Assembly: GCF_021290985.1 (NCBI RefSeq)
Contig: NZ_JAJOYU010000003.1
Coordinates: 1 to 64,000 of the forward strand
Source: Rheinheimera soli
GTDB taxonomy: Bacteria > Pseudomonadota > Gammaproteobacteria > Enterobacterales > Alteromonadaceae
Length of the DNA: 64,000 bases
Reading direction: 5' to 3'
Positions 6,966-14,535 of the stretch are shown piece by piece. The stretch's first letter is position 1, and every line of letters starts with the position of its first letter. The position numbers and the translations under genes were made by a program. The notes beneath the pieces are model-generated. The model saw only the letters and a program-made list of their open reading frames with translations. It was not told the origin of the DNA and searched no databases.

Positions 6966-8168
6966 ATGACTGCTAAAAGCTGGTTTAAGCTACATTCTTT
7001 CGCTGGCTTTGCCTTTGGCCTGCTGCTGTTACTGGTGTGCTTCACCGGCACGCTAGCTGTGGTTAGCCATGAAATTCAGTATCTGTCTGATCAAAAATAC
7101 AGGGCCTTGTCTGAACGACAAGGCCCTGTGCCCTGGCAGGTGCTGGAGCAGAACTTAGCCAAAGCTTATCCGGATTATCAAATCAGTAACCTCAATGTAC
7201 CAGAGCAGTGGTATCTGGCAGGTAGCGTTAGTCTGAATAAAGGCTCAGAGTTTTTATTTGCCTATTTTGATCCCGCTTCCGGAGCCTTAACAGGCGAAGG
7301 GCAGTGGGGCACTGTGTCGCGGTTTTTACGCAATATTCATATGTACCTGTCGCTTGGGCCTACAGGCAAAATTGTGGTGACCAGTTTAAGCTTTTTACTG
7401 CTGATTATTTTGGTTAGCAGTTTTTATGTTTATCGACAGTGGTGGCGTAAAGGTTTTCAGCTGCCTTCAGCTACTAAAGTATCGAGCCGTACTTTTTGGT
7501 CCGATTGGCATAAATGGACAGGCGTCTGGTGTTGGGGTTTTATTCTGTTGATGTTCCTGACTGGCCTTTGGTACTTCACCGAACACTTTTTACTGAAGTT
7601 TAAAGTAGAGCACTATCCAAAAGCGCCAAAGCTGGAGCTGGTTAAGGCACAATACCAAACCTTGTCTTTGACCGAACTAATGCAGGCTGCGCAAAAAGCC
7701 CGGCCAGAGCTGGATATCAGAGCACTGAATTATCCATTGTCTGACAAAACACCTGTGGTGGTGACAGGTCAGGATGCTACCTTGCTGGTGCGGGATAGAG
7801 CCAACCGTGTTTACCTGGATCCGGTGACAGCAGAGGTACTGAAACTACAAAAAGCTGGTGAGTTAAAACCTGTAGCTTATATAGCTGATATGGCCGATCC
7901 GCTGCATTTTGGTAACTTTGCCGGCTTGGGCGTCAAGCTGCTGTATTTTGTGTTTGGGCTGGCTTTTACCTTTTTAGTCGCAGGTGGGGTTTGGATGCAC
8001 TGGCTGCGTACCAAAAGACAACAACCACAGCTTATCCGCTGGTTAGGCTGGACCGGAGCCCTTTCGTCCGTTTTAGTGGTCACAGCCCTAGTGGTGACTT
8101 CAGTGCAGTTTTCACAGCGTGAAGTGGAAAACTTGCCTTTGTCGCCTGTATTAGGTTCTCTGCAGTAG
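6966..8168 (+). CDS. PepSY-associated TM helix protein of iron uptake
   Basis: A 400-residue inner-membrane protein from the ATG at 6966; a TTG further upstream would overlap the receptor. It has four main hydrophobic segments: residues about 10-33 (FAGFAFGLLLLLVCFTGTLA), one near 140-160, one near 185-205, and a C-terminal one with FGLAFTFLVAGGVWMHWLR. The first segment starts with the KLHSFAGF motif of PepSY_TM (PiuB-like) proteins. Such proteins often sit beside TonB-dependent siderophore receptors and are proposed to help reduce or release iron from ferric siderophores in the periplasm; this role is inferred. It begins 7 bp after the receptor stop, so it shares the Fur-regulated transcript. 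Confidence 0.88.
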   Translation: MTAKSWFKLHSFAGFAFGLLLLLVCFTGTLAVVSHEIQYLSDQKYRALSERQGPVPWQVLEQNLAKAYPDYQISNLNVPEQWYLAGSVSLNKGSEFLFAYFDPASGALTGEGQWGTVSRFLRNIHMYLSLGPTGKIVVTSLSFLLLIILVSSFYVYRQWWRKGFQLPSATKVSSRTFWSDWHKWTGVWCWGFILLMFLTGLWYFTEHFLLKFKVEHYPKAPKLELVKAQYQTLSLTELMQAAQKARPELDIRALNYPLSDKTPVVVTGQDATLLVRDRANRVYLDPVTAEVLKLQKAGELKPVAYIADMADPLHFGNFAGLGVKLLYFVFGLAFTFLVAGGVWMHWLRTKRQQPQLIRWLGWTGALSSVLVVTALVVTSVQFSQREVENLPLSPVLGSLQ

Positions 8169-8279
8169 CTTACTGTTACTCTGTGACTAATTCGTGCTGC
8201 AGTGCATTTTTATTTATGTATGTTTAACGTATTGTTTGTAATAGTGTTTGTCTGTCTTTTTTAGCTTTAGTAACATGCG

Positions 8280-8332
8280 TGACCCTAGAAATACCCACTT
8301 GGGTTTTTCAGGCATAGTTATGGGTCAGCCTG
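8280..8332. other. Inverted-repeat region after the PepSY gene
   Basis: An outer pair TGACCC / GGGTCA encloses an inner hairpin AATACCC-ACTT-GGGTTTTT. The inner part ends in five T residues and could be a weak terminator for the iron-uptake operon. It lies about 110 bp after the stop codon. Confidence 0.4.
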
Positions 8333-8404
8333 AGTTGTTTTTCCTGGTTGTATTAAACGGACTTGTTGTGGGATTTCCGCATTAGGATAAATAAGGAGTA
8401 ACGC

Positions 8405-8623
8405 GTGTTAGAAGCTCTTCGGAATGGAGATATTCATCCAGCCCATTTTTTTGGGGGATTATATTTTGTTTTTATCTTGGTATCCTGTCTGATGATTAAT
8501 CTTGTGATGGCAAAGACAAAAGGCTACTGCTGGAAAAAGGCAGTTATTCTTGCCTTTGTTCCATTTTTCGATATAGTTTTTTCGTTAATCTATTTAGGTT
8601 TGCCTAAAAAAGATAAAGAGTAA
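8405..8623 (+). CDS. Small membrane protein, function unknown
   Basis: A 72-residue protein starting with GTG, 7 nt after a good GGAG ribosome binding site (AAGGAGTAACGC). Two hydrophobic helices are visible: residues about 15-35 (GGLYFVFILVSCLMINLVMA) and about 45-64 (KAVILAFVPFFDIVFSLIYL), with a Lys-rich C-terminus (PKKDKE). I do not recognise the family. It stands alone between an iron-uptake operon and convergent purH. The binding site and clean membrane topology support a real gene. Confidence 0.65.
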   Translation: MLEALRNGDIHPAHFFGGLYFVFILVSCLMINLVMAKTKGYCWKKAVILAFVPFFDIVFSLIYLGLPKKDKE

Positions 8624-8665
8624 CTTCTTATCTGACAGCAATGTCAGTGGGAAAGCTTAAATTAC

Positions 8666-8696
8666 AAAGAAGGCGGGAACCAGTCCCGCCTTCTTT
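8666..8696. terminator. Bidirectional terminator between the small membrane gene and purH
   Basis: AAAGAAGGCGGGA, a short ACCAG loop and TCCCGCCTTCTTT form a strong hairpin with an A tract on one side and a T-rich arm on the other. It can end transcription of purH (minus strand) and of the small plus-strand gene. Confidence 0.85.
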
Positions 8697-8713
8697 AATT
8701 TTAGAGCTTCTTT

Positions 8714-10300
8714 TTAGTGACGGAAATGACGTACGCCAGTGAAGATCATCGTCATGCCATGCTCGTCTGCGGCAGCTATCACTTCTGCATCACGCATAGA
8801 GCCACCAGGCTGGATCACGGCTTTAATACCGGCTGCAGCTGCGGCATCAATACCATCGCGGAACGGGAAAAATGCATCTGATGCCATGACTGAACCTTTG
8901 ACTTCCAGATTCTCGTCAGCCGCCTTGATACCGGCGATTTTAGCACTGTAGACGCGGCTCATCTGGCCCGCACCCACCCCAATAGTCATGCTGTCGTTGG
9001 CATAAACAATGGCGTTAGATTTCACATACTTAGCCACTTTCCAACAGAACAATAAGTCACGTAATTCATCTGCAGTAGGCTGGCGTTTGGACACTACTTT
9101 TAAGTCATCCAGACCAACCATTTTCTGGTCACGGTCTTGCACCAATACACCACCGTTGACACGTTTGATATCAAAACCAGTGGTTTTGCTTTCCCACTCG
9201 CCACATACCAGTAAACGCACGTTGGGTTTGGTTGACACCACAGCAGCAGCTTGAGCTGTAGCGCTTGGCGCGATAATGACTTCAACAAACTGACGGCTGA
9301 CAATAGCTTCAGCAGTTTTAGCATCTAATTCGCGGTTAAACGCGATGATGCCACCAAAAGCAGAAGTTGGGTCTGTTTTGTATGCGCGCTCGTAAGCAGC
9401 CAGAATGTCGTCGCCAATAGCTACGCCACAAGGGTTAGCGTGTTTAACGATAACGCAGGCTGGCTCGTCGAATTCTTTTACGCACTCTAAAGCGGCGTCT
9501 GTGTCAGCGATATTGTTGTACGACAGCTCTTTACCTTGCAGCTGAGTAGAACTGGCGATTGATGCTTCCTGAATGCTGTTTTCCACATAAAATGCCGCGC
9601 TCTGGTGGCTGTTTTCGCCGTAACGTAAGTCTTGTTTTTTCACAAACTGAGCGTTAAAAGTGCGTGGGAATTTGCTTGGCTTGGCGTCTTCATCACCGTA
9701 AGCGGCTAACATGGTGCCGAAGTAATTGGCAATCATACCGTCGTATTGAGCTGTATGCTCAAAAGCACTGATGGCTAAACTAAAACGGGTGGCATGAGTC
9801 GTAGAACCGGCGTTCGCAGCCATTTCTGCTAATACTTTGTCGTAATCGGCCGCGTTGACCACAATGGTCACATCGTTATGGTTTTTTGCCGCAGCACGCA
9901 CCATAGTCGGGCCGCCGATATCGATATTCTCGATGGCGTCTTCTAAAGTACAACCTGCTTTGGCCACTGTATTGGCGAACGGATACAGGTTCACTACCAC
10001 TAAGTCGATAGGCTTGATGTTGTTTGCTGCCATTACAGCTTCATCCATACCACGGCGGGCCAGAATGCCACCATGTACTTTTGGATGCAGCGTTTTCACG
10101 CGGCCGTCCATAATCTCCGGGTGACCTGTGTAATCAGATACTTCAGTGACAGCTATGCCTTGTTCTGCCAATAACTTGGCTGTGCCACCTGTGGATAACA
10201 GTTCCACACCCTGGGCGGCTAAAGCACGGGCAAATTCAACTATACCGGTTTTATCAGACACGCTTAATAAGGCGCGACGGATTGGACGAGCTGCGTTCAT
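8714..10300 (-). CDS. purH: Bifunctional AICAR transformylase / IMP cyclohydrolase PurH
   Basis: From the ATG at 10300 the protein has 528 residues (E. coli PurH has 529). It starts [19 protein letters not shown] with the MGS-like IMP cyclohydrolase domain (residues about 1-200), which contains STGGTAKLL. The AICAR formyltransferase domain follows, with [13 protein letters not shown], the KHANPCG motif and C-terminal [11 protein letters not shown]. The enzyme catalyses the last two steps of de novo purine synthesis. A GGAGA ribosome binding site precedes this start. Unlike in E. coli, purD does not follow. I saw no PurR-box-like palindrome in the 150 bp upstream. Confidence 0.97.
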   Translation of the reverse strand: MNAARPIRRALLSVSDKTGIVEFARALAAQGVELLSTGGTAKLLAEQGIAVTEVSDYTGHPEIMDGRVKTLHPKVHGGILARRGMDEAVMAANNIKPIDLVVVNLYPFANTVAKAGCTLEDAIENIDIGGPTMVRAAAKNHNDVTIVVNAADYDKVLAEMAANAGSTTHATRFSLAISAFEHTAQYDGMIANYFGTMLAAYGDEDAKPSKFPRTFNAQFVKKQDLRYGENSHQSAAFYVENSIQEASIASSTQLQGKELSYNNIADTDAALECVKEFDEPACVIVKHANPCGVAIGDDILAAYERAYKTDPTSAFGGIIAFNRELDAKTAEAIVSRQFVEVIIAPSATAQAAAVVSTKPNVRLLVCGEWESKTTGFDIKRVNGGVLVQDRDQKMVGLDDLKVVSKRQPTADELRDLLFCWKVAKYVKSNAIVYANDSMTIGVGAGQMSRVYSAKIAGIKAADENLEVKGSVMASDAFFPFRDGIDAAAAAGIKAVIQPGGSMRDAEVIAAADEHGMTMIFTGVRHFRH

Positions 10301-10474
10301 TGGATCATTCTCCGCTGTAATGGTTAATTCGGACCAGCACTGCTGTAGTTCACAGCTTTTGGATAGCACACAAAGCCTGGACACTAATCATAGAGAAAAA
10401 ATGGCTTTGATGTATCGCTGGGATTAGCTGGTGAAATCCCTTATTTACTTACTTTACCTACTACCGCAGGTTGT
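10301..10474. other. Leader region of purH
   Basis: About 170 bp between the purH start and the ERIC-like element. It should contain the purH promoter on the minus strand, but no clear -35/-10 pair or purine operator stands out. I see no gene in it. Confidence 0.5.
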
Positions 10475-10594
10475 TCCCTAAGTAATTGGAGTTGCAGCGA
10501 GGCGGCAAGGGTTCGAGACCCAGGGAGCATAGTTCACTATGTGACCTGGGCGAGAACCAGCAGCCAACAAAGCTGCAGCTTCAAGTACGACGGG
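10475..10594 (+). repeat. ERIC-like repeat (intergenic repeat unit), copy A
   Basis: A roughly 120-bp element starting CCCTAAGTAATTGGAGTTGC and ending TTCAAGTACGACGGG. Its centre carries CCCAGGGAGCATAG, TTCACTATGTGACCTGGG and then CAGCCAAC. This order and wording matches the enterobacterial ERIC consensus in both termini and the central palindrome. Copy B at 24855-24975 is in the opposite orientation and nearly the same length. It separates fis from purH and would be transcribed if fis reads through. Confidence 0.85.
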
Positions 10595-10597
10595 ACA

Positions 10598-10623
10598 ACA
10601 AAAAAGCACCCGAAGGTGCTTTT
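10598..10623. terminator. Terminator after fis
   Basis: AAAAAAGCACC, loop CGAA, GGTGCTTTT: a 7-bp stem with A and T tracts on opposite sides. It lies 28 bp beyond the fis stop codon and can stop minus-strand transcription before the ERIC-like element and purH. Confidence 0.85.
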
Positions 10624-10650
10624 GATTGCGGGACTCCTCCCGCGGGGGCA

Positions 10651-10941
10651 TTAACTCATGCCGTATTGTTTCAGCTTCTTGCGCAGAGTACCGCGGTTGA
10701 TGCCCATCAGGTTGGCAGCGCGGGTCTGGTTGCCGCGAGTGTATTTCATCACTTCTTCTAATAACGGCTTTTCTAATTCGGACAACACTAATTCGTACAG
10801 GTCGTTTACGTCCTGACCGTTCAGTTGTTGTAAGTAGTTCGCCACCGCTTTTTGTACCGCGTTGCTTAAAGGCTGCGGTTTTTCTTGCGTTTGAACATGG
10901 GCGTTGGTGATAAATGGCGAAGTCACGTTTTGATTAAACAT
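10651..10941 (-). CDS. fis: Nucleoid-associated DNA-binding protein Fis
   Basis: A 96-residue protein (98 in E. coli). The N-terminal beta-hairpin arm region is followed by helices with [18 protein letters not shown] and the C-terminal helix-turn-helix [20 protein letters not shown], nearly identical to enterobacterial Fis. Fis is an abundant growth-phase-dependent nucleoid protein that activates stable RNA promoters and directs inversion and excision reactions. It follows dusB by 18 bp, the standard dusB-fis operon of gammaproteobacteria, and ends in a strong terminator. Confidence 0.97.
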   Translation of the reverse strand: MFNQNVTSPFITNAHVQTQEKPQPLSNAVQKAVANYLQQLNGQDVNDLYELVLSELEKPLLEEVMKYTRGNQTRAANLMGINRGTLRKKLKQYGMS

Positions 10942-10959
10942 TGCCTAGTCTCTTTTACG

Positions 10960-11946
10960 TTAGGTTGCTGCTAGTAATTGCTCGAAATACACTTCTAAGG
11001 TATCCAACTGCTGTTGGGCTTGTTCGATACCATTAAATTCACTGCGAAACATGCCTTCGCTGTCATGCTCTGCCAGGTACCAACCCACATGTTTGCGGGC
11101 AATACGTGGGCCAAGCACTTCACCATATAACTGGTGTAAGCCACGGACATGCTCCAGCAAAATATCCCTGACGTCGCCTGTTGAAGGCGAAGCCAGATGT
11201 TCACCAGTTTGCAGATAGTGCACCACTTCACGAAAAATCCAGGGTCTGCCCTGAGCGGCCCGGCCAATCATGACCGCGTCTGCTCCGGTATAGTCCAATA
11301 CAAATCTGGCTTTTTCCGGCGTGGTGATATCGCCATTGGCAATCACCGGGATAGACACATTTTGTTTAATAGCGCGGATAGTGTCGTACTCCGCCTCTCC
11401 TTTATACATACAAGCTTTAGTGCGGCCATGAACCGCTAAAGCCACAATGCCGTTGTCCTGCGCAATTTGCGCTATCTGTACGCCATTTTTATTCTCGGTG
11501 TCCCAGCCAGTCCGGATTTTTAAGGTCACAGGTACTGTTACTGCCTGAACTACGGCCTGAATAATCTGCTGTACTAAATCCGGATACTGTAATAGCGCCG
11601 AACCAGCCAGTTTTTTATTCACCTTTTTTGCCGGACATCCCATATTGATGTCGATGATTTGGGCGCCATGTTCAACATTAAACACGGCAGCTTCAGCCAT
11701 CTGATCTGGATCTGAACCGGCAATTTGCACCGATCGAAGACCAGACTCATTTTGGTGAGTCATACGATTTAGCGATTTTTCACTTTGCCAGACCAAAGGA
11801 TTGCTCGACATCATTTCTGATACAGCTAAACCTGCACCAAAACGACGGCAAAGCTCACGAAAAGTGTAATCCGTCACTCCAGCCATAGGAGCGCAAATTA
11901 CGTTGTTCGTTAATTGATATGGACCTATGCGCACCGCTAAAACCAA
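10960..11946 (-). CDS. dusB: tRNA-dihydrouridine synthase DusB
   Basis: A 328-residue flavoprotein that reduces specific uridines of tRNA to dihydrouridine. Family motifs include APMAGVTD, VSEMMSSNP, INMGCPAKKV with the catalytic Cys (near residue 104), LKIRTGWD, HGRTK, IANGDI and MIGRAAQGRPW. The TTG at 11946 has an AGGG ribosome binding site 7 nt upstream and is preferred; a GTG at 11934 would match the E. coli N-terminus (MRIG) but has no such site. It is the first gene of the dusB-fis operon; promoter signals for it must lie in the divergent region 11947-12260. Confidence 0.95.
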   Translation of the reverse strand: MVLAVRIGPYQLTNNVICAPMAGVTDYTFRELCRRFGAGLAVSEMMSSNPLVWQSEKSLNRMTHQNESGLRSVQIAGSDPDQMAEAAVFNVEHGAQIIDINMGCPAKKVNKKLAGSALLQYPDLVQQIIQAVVQAVTVPVTLKIRTGWDTENKNGVQIAQIAQDNGIVALAVHGRTKACMYKGEAEYDTIRAIKQNVSIPVIANGDITTPEKARFVLDYTGADAVMIGRAAQGRPWIFREVVHYLQTGEHLASPSTGDVRDILLEHVRGLHQLYGEVLGPRIARKHVGWYLAEHDSEGMFRSEFNGIEQAQQQLDTLEVYFEQLLAAT

Positions 11947-12260
11947 GGCTCTACCCTAAAGGGGCGCTAAGTTTACGGATTTTTGCCAACAATGCAAAGG
12001 TTATTATTTAAACAAAAGTATAAATTTATAGGGGGTTGCTGGGTTGACAATAGCTAAACGCCTGAAAACTAGACTTTCTGAAATGCAAAACCCACTAAAA
12101 TCAGGGGCAGGGCTTACAGATAATTGTACAGCTGCTGTTTTTGTCACCAATGGAGCAGAAGAAAACCTTGGTAAAAAAGTCAATACTTTCTTTTGCTGAG
12201 TGTGTCCGCCCAGCCTGAGTCGTGTAAGATAAAGTGATGATCTTTAAAGGAGTACTTTGA
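11947..12260. other. Divergent promoter region dusB-fis / copper chaperone
   Basis: 314 bp with no convincing gene. It is AT-rich near 12000-12035. A TTGACA hexamer occurs at 12044-12049, but its -10 partner is poor. TAAGAT lies about 30 bp before the plus-strand gene start. fis operons are normally under strong growth-phase and stringent control; I could not identify Fis sites by eye. Confidence 0.4.
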
Positions 12261-12686
12261 ATGAAGCGGTGGATATGTGCAGTATTGTTAGGTTTAGGCA
12301 GCTGTGTGGTCATGGCTGAGGTTCTGGTCACAGACGCGACGGTTCGGGAGATGTTACCCGGACGCAGTATGACAGCAGGTTATTTCAGTATCACAAATAA
12401 CAGCATCACGGATGCGGAACTTATCAGTGCAACCAGTCCAGGTTTTGCGTCGATCGAACTGCATCAGCATACTCATAAAGATGGCATGATGAAGATGGAG
12501 CAGGTGCAGTCTGTAAAGATCGCTGCTGGCAAAGTGGTAAATTTCCAGCCAGGAGGTTTGCACCTAATGATGTTTGATGCCAAAACCAGCATCACTAAAG
12601 GTCAGCAAATTCCGTTACGTTTAGAGTTTAAAGATGGCCAATCCATCGAAGTGCAGGCCACTGTCAGCGCTATTCCAACTCATTAG
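12261..12686 (+). CDS. Periplasmic PCu(A)C copper chaperone
   Basis: A 141-residue protein with a signal peptide (MKRWICAVLLGLGSCVVMAE). It has the PCu(A)C metal-binding signature: a His-rich LHQHTHKDGMMKM segment near residues 70-82, then GGLHLMMF about 22 residues later, supplying the His and Met ligands for Cu(I). Members of the family deliver copper to the CuA centre of cytochrome oxidase or scavenge periplasmic copper. A GGAG ribosome binding site precedes the ATG. The gene leads a tight cluster with a DUF2333 gene (9 bp gap) and a TIGR04219 outer-membrane gene (3 bp gap). No oxidase or Sco gene is in the window. Confidence 0.88.
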   Translation: MKRWICAVLLGLGSCVVMAEVLVTDATVREMLPGRSMTAGYFSITNNSITDAELISATSPGFASIELHQHTHKDGMMKMEQVQSVKIAAGKVVNFQPGGLHLMMFDAKTSITKGQQIPLRLEFKDGQSIEVQATVSAIPTH

Positions 12687-12695
12687 GAGCAAAAA

Positions 12696-13673
12696 ATGAA
12701 CAGATTCAGGATTGTCAGTTTAACCGTGCTGTTCGTTTTTATTTTAGGTTATGGCACAGCCTGGTGGGCCAGCAATGAACCAGAGCTGTTTAATGTTGAG
12801 GATTTATCAGCACAACTCAGTCCCGAGCATCAACAAACCGTGGGTTATACCACCACCAGCGCGCTTATTCGGGTGCTGGAAACCCTGTTGAGCAAAAATG
12901 CTGGCTTTATCAGTAACGATGTAACACCGCCATTTTCGCTGCTCGACAATATGCCAGCCTGGGAGCTCGGTGCTTTGGAAATGTCACGTGATTTAGCTTT
13001 GGCACTGCGCAAAGATTTAAGTCGCTCTCAGTCACAGTCTATTGAAAATCAGTATTTAAAACTGGCGCAGCCTATGCTCAATATTGACCATCGCAGCTGG
13101 GCTGTTCCAGCTGCAGAAGCCGAGTATCAGCAGGCCATACAGCAATTAACTTTGTATCGTACAGCGTTATTGGACCCGAAGAAAACGGACAGTCAGTTTT
13201 ACACCAGAGCTGATAATTTACGTGACTTGCTGAAAAACGTTGAAAAACGTTTAGGCAGCTATAGTCAGCGTTTAAGTGTCAGTGTCGGGCAGGACAGGTT
13301 AAATACCGATTTAGCTGGTGATAGAAATGCCAGACAATCCACTGCGACTGCTGAATCCAACAGAATTAAAACTAGTTGGTGGAGCATAGATGATGAATTT
13401 TATGAGGCGCGTGGCGCGTGCTGGGCTTTGTTACACTTCTTAAAAGCGATAGAATTAGACTTCGCGGAGGTTCTGACCAACAAAAACGCGATGATTAGCT
13501 TACGACAAATTATCCGTGAACTGGAAGCGACCCAGGAACCGGTCTGGAGTCCAATGATTCTGAATGGTCGGGGTTTTGGTTTTATGGCAAATCACAGTCT
13601 GGTGATGGCGAATTATATTTCCAGAGCTAATGCGGCTCTGTTGGATTTAACTGAATTATTAGCGCAAGGATAA
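12696..13673 (+). CDS. DUF2333 family membrane-anchored protein
   Basis: A 325-residue protein with one N-terminal transmembrane helix (residues about 5-25, IVSLTVLFVFILGYGTAWWA) and a large, probably periplasmic, helical domain. The conserved DUF2333 stretches GYTTTSALIRVLETLL, PPFSLLDNMPAWELGALE and GRGFGFMANHSLVMANYISRA are present. The function of the family is unknown. A GGAG ribosome binding site precedes the start. It is sandwiched between the copper chaperone and a TIGR04219 protein in an apparent operon, pointing to an envelope role, though no more can be claimed. Confidence 0.85.
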   Translation: MNRFRIVSLTVLFVFILGYGTAWWASNEPELFNVEDLSAQLSPEHQQTVGYTTTSALIRVLETLLSKNAGFISNDVTPPFSLLDNMPAWELGALEMSRDLALALRKDLSRSQSQSIENQYLKLAQPMLNIDHRSWAVPAAEAEYQQAIQQLTLYRTALLDPKKTDSQFYTRADNLRDLLKNVEKRLGSYSQRLSVSVGQDRLNTDLAGDRNARQSTATAESNRIKTSWWSIDDEFYEARGACWALLHFLKAIELDFAEVLTNKNAMISLRQIIRELEATQEPVWSPMILNGRGFGFMANHSLVMANYISRANAALLDLTELLAQG

Positions 13674-13676
13674 AGC

Positions 13677-14429
13677 ATGAAAAAGTCTGTATTGAGTATG
13701 ATGTTTGTAGCAGCTCTGGCTACTCCTGCTGTAATGGCTGATACCGTTGCTGGCCTTTATATTGGTGCCGATTTACATTTTGCCGATACTAAAGGTAGTT
13801 TTGGCCAAACTGGCAACCGCCAGCAGGACTTTACTTTTGACGATAAAAATTTAAGCAGCTTTTATATCAAAGTTGAACATCCGGTTCCGTTGTTACCTAA
13901 TATCAAGTTGCAACGTAATAGCTTAAGCTCTAATGGCAATACTGAGTTGACCAGAACTTTTGTTTTTGATAATCAAACTTTTGACATAGCTGCTAATGTT
14001 GCTCAGGATGTAGATTTATCCAATATTGACGCCACTTTCTATTATGAAATTCTGGACAATGATTTAGTTAGCCTGGATTTAGGTGTGACGGCTAAATACA
14101 TTGATGGCGATATTAGCGTGTTAAGTGATGACGCAAGCGCAAGTCAGGATTTTTCTGCTGTGATCCCTATGGGTTACGCCTACGGTAGCTTTGGTTTATT
14201 AGGTACGGCCACTAAGGTTTTTGCGGAAATAAATTACGTTAGCTACGACGGCAGTTCCTTGTCTGATATGCAGTTTGGTATTGCCTACGAATTGATTGAC
14301 TCACTGGCCGTGGATCTATCGTTAAAAGCTGGTGTTAAAAAGACAAAGCTTGAACTGGATGACATTGATAATGTAAACGCGGATTTAACCTTTGATGGTG
14401 CTTTTATTTCTGCTGAGCTGCATTTCTGA
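13677..14429 (+). CDS. TIGR04219 family outer-membrane beta-barrel protein
   Basis: A 250-residue protein with a signal peptide cleaved after VMA and alternating amphipathic strands ending in a terminal Phe (ISAELHF), the outer-membrane barrel signature. The early segment GLYIGADLHFADTKGSFGQ and the overall length fit the TIGR04219 family, known mainly from Alteromonadales and Vibrionales and without assigned function. It starts 3 bp after the DUF2333 stop codon, so the two are likely co-translated. Confidence 0.85.
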   Translation: MKKSVLSMMFVAALATPAVMADTVAGLYIGADLHFADTKGSFGQTGNRQQDFTFDDKNLSSFYIKVEHPVPLLPNIKLQRNSLSSNGNTELTRTFVFDNQTFDIAANVAQDVDLSNIDATFYYEILDNDLVSLDLGVTAKYIDGDISVLSDDASASQDFSAVIPMGYAYGSFGLLGTATKVFAEINYVSYDGSSLSDMQFGIAYELIDSLAVDLSLKAGVKKTKLELDDIDNVNADLTFDGAFISAELHF

Positions 14430-14459
14430 AACCTGAACAAATGATAGTCTGATCCAAAA

Positions 14460-14492
14460 CTCAAAGCAGAATAGCTATTGTTCTGCTTTGAG
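14460..14492. repeat. Perfect 12-bp inverted repeat after the barrel gene
   Basis: CTCAAAGCAGAA, a 9-nt spacer and TTCTGCTTTGAG form a perfect 12-bp stem. No T tract follows, so it is either a Rho-supported gene-end hairpin or an operator for the kinase-like gene that begins 44 bp further on. Confidence 0.6.
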
Positions 14493-14535
14493 GTCCGGCT
14501 TATAGTGCAGGTCAAGGAAAAGAGGTTCAATTGAC

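Noticed and set aside
10301-10474. PurR operator before purH
   Set aside because: No sequence close to the PurR palindrome could be found by eye in this stretch.
10146-10761. Plus-strand open frames over purH, the ERIC-like element and fis
   Set aside because: They are antisense to well-established genes or read through the repeat; no homology and no ribosome binding site.
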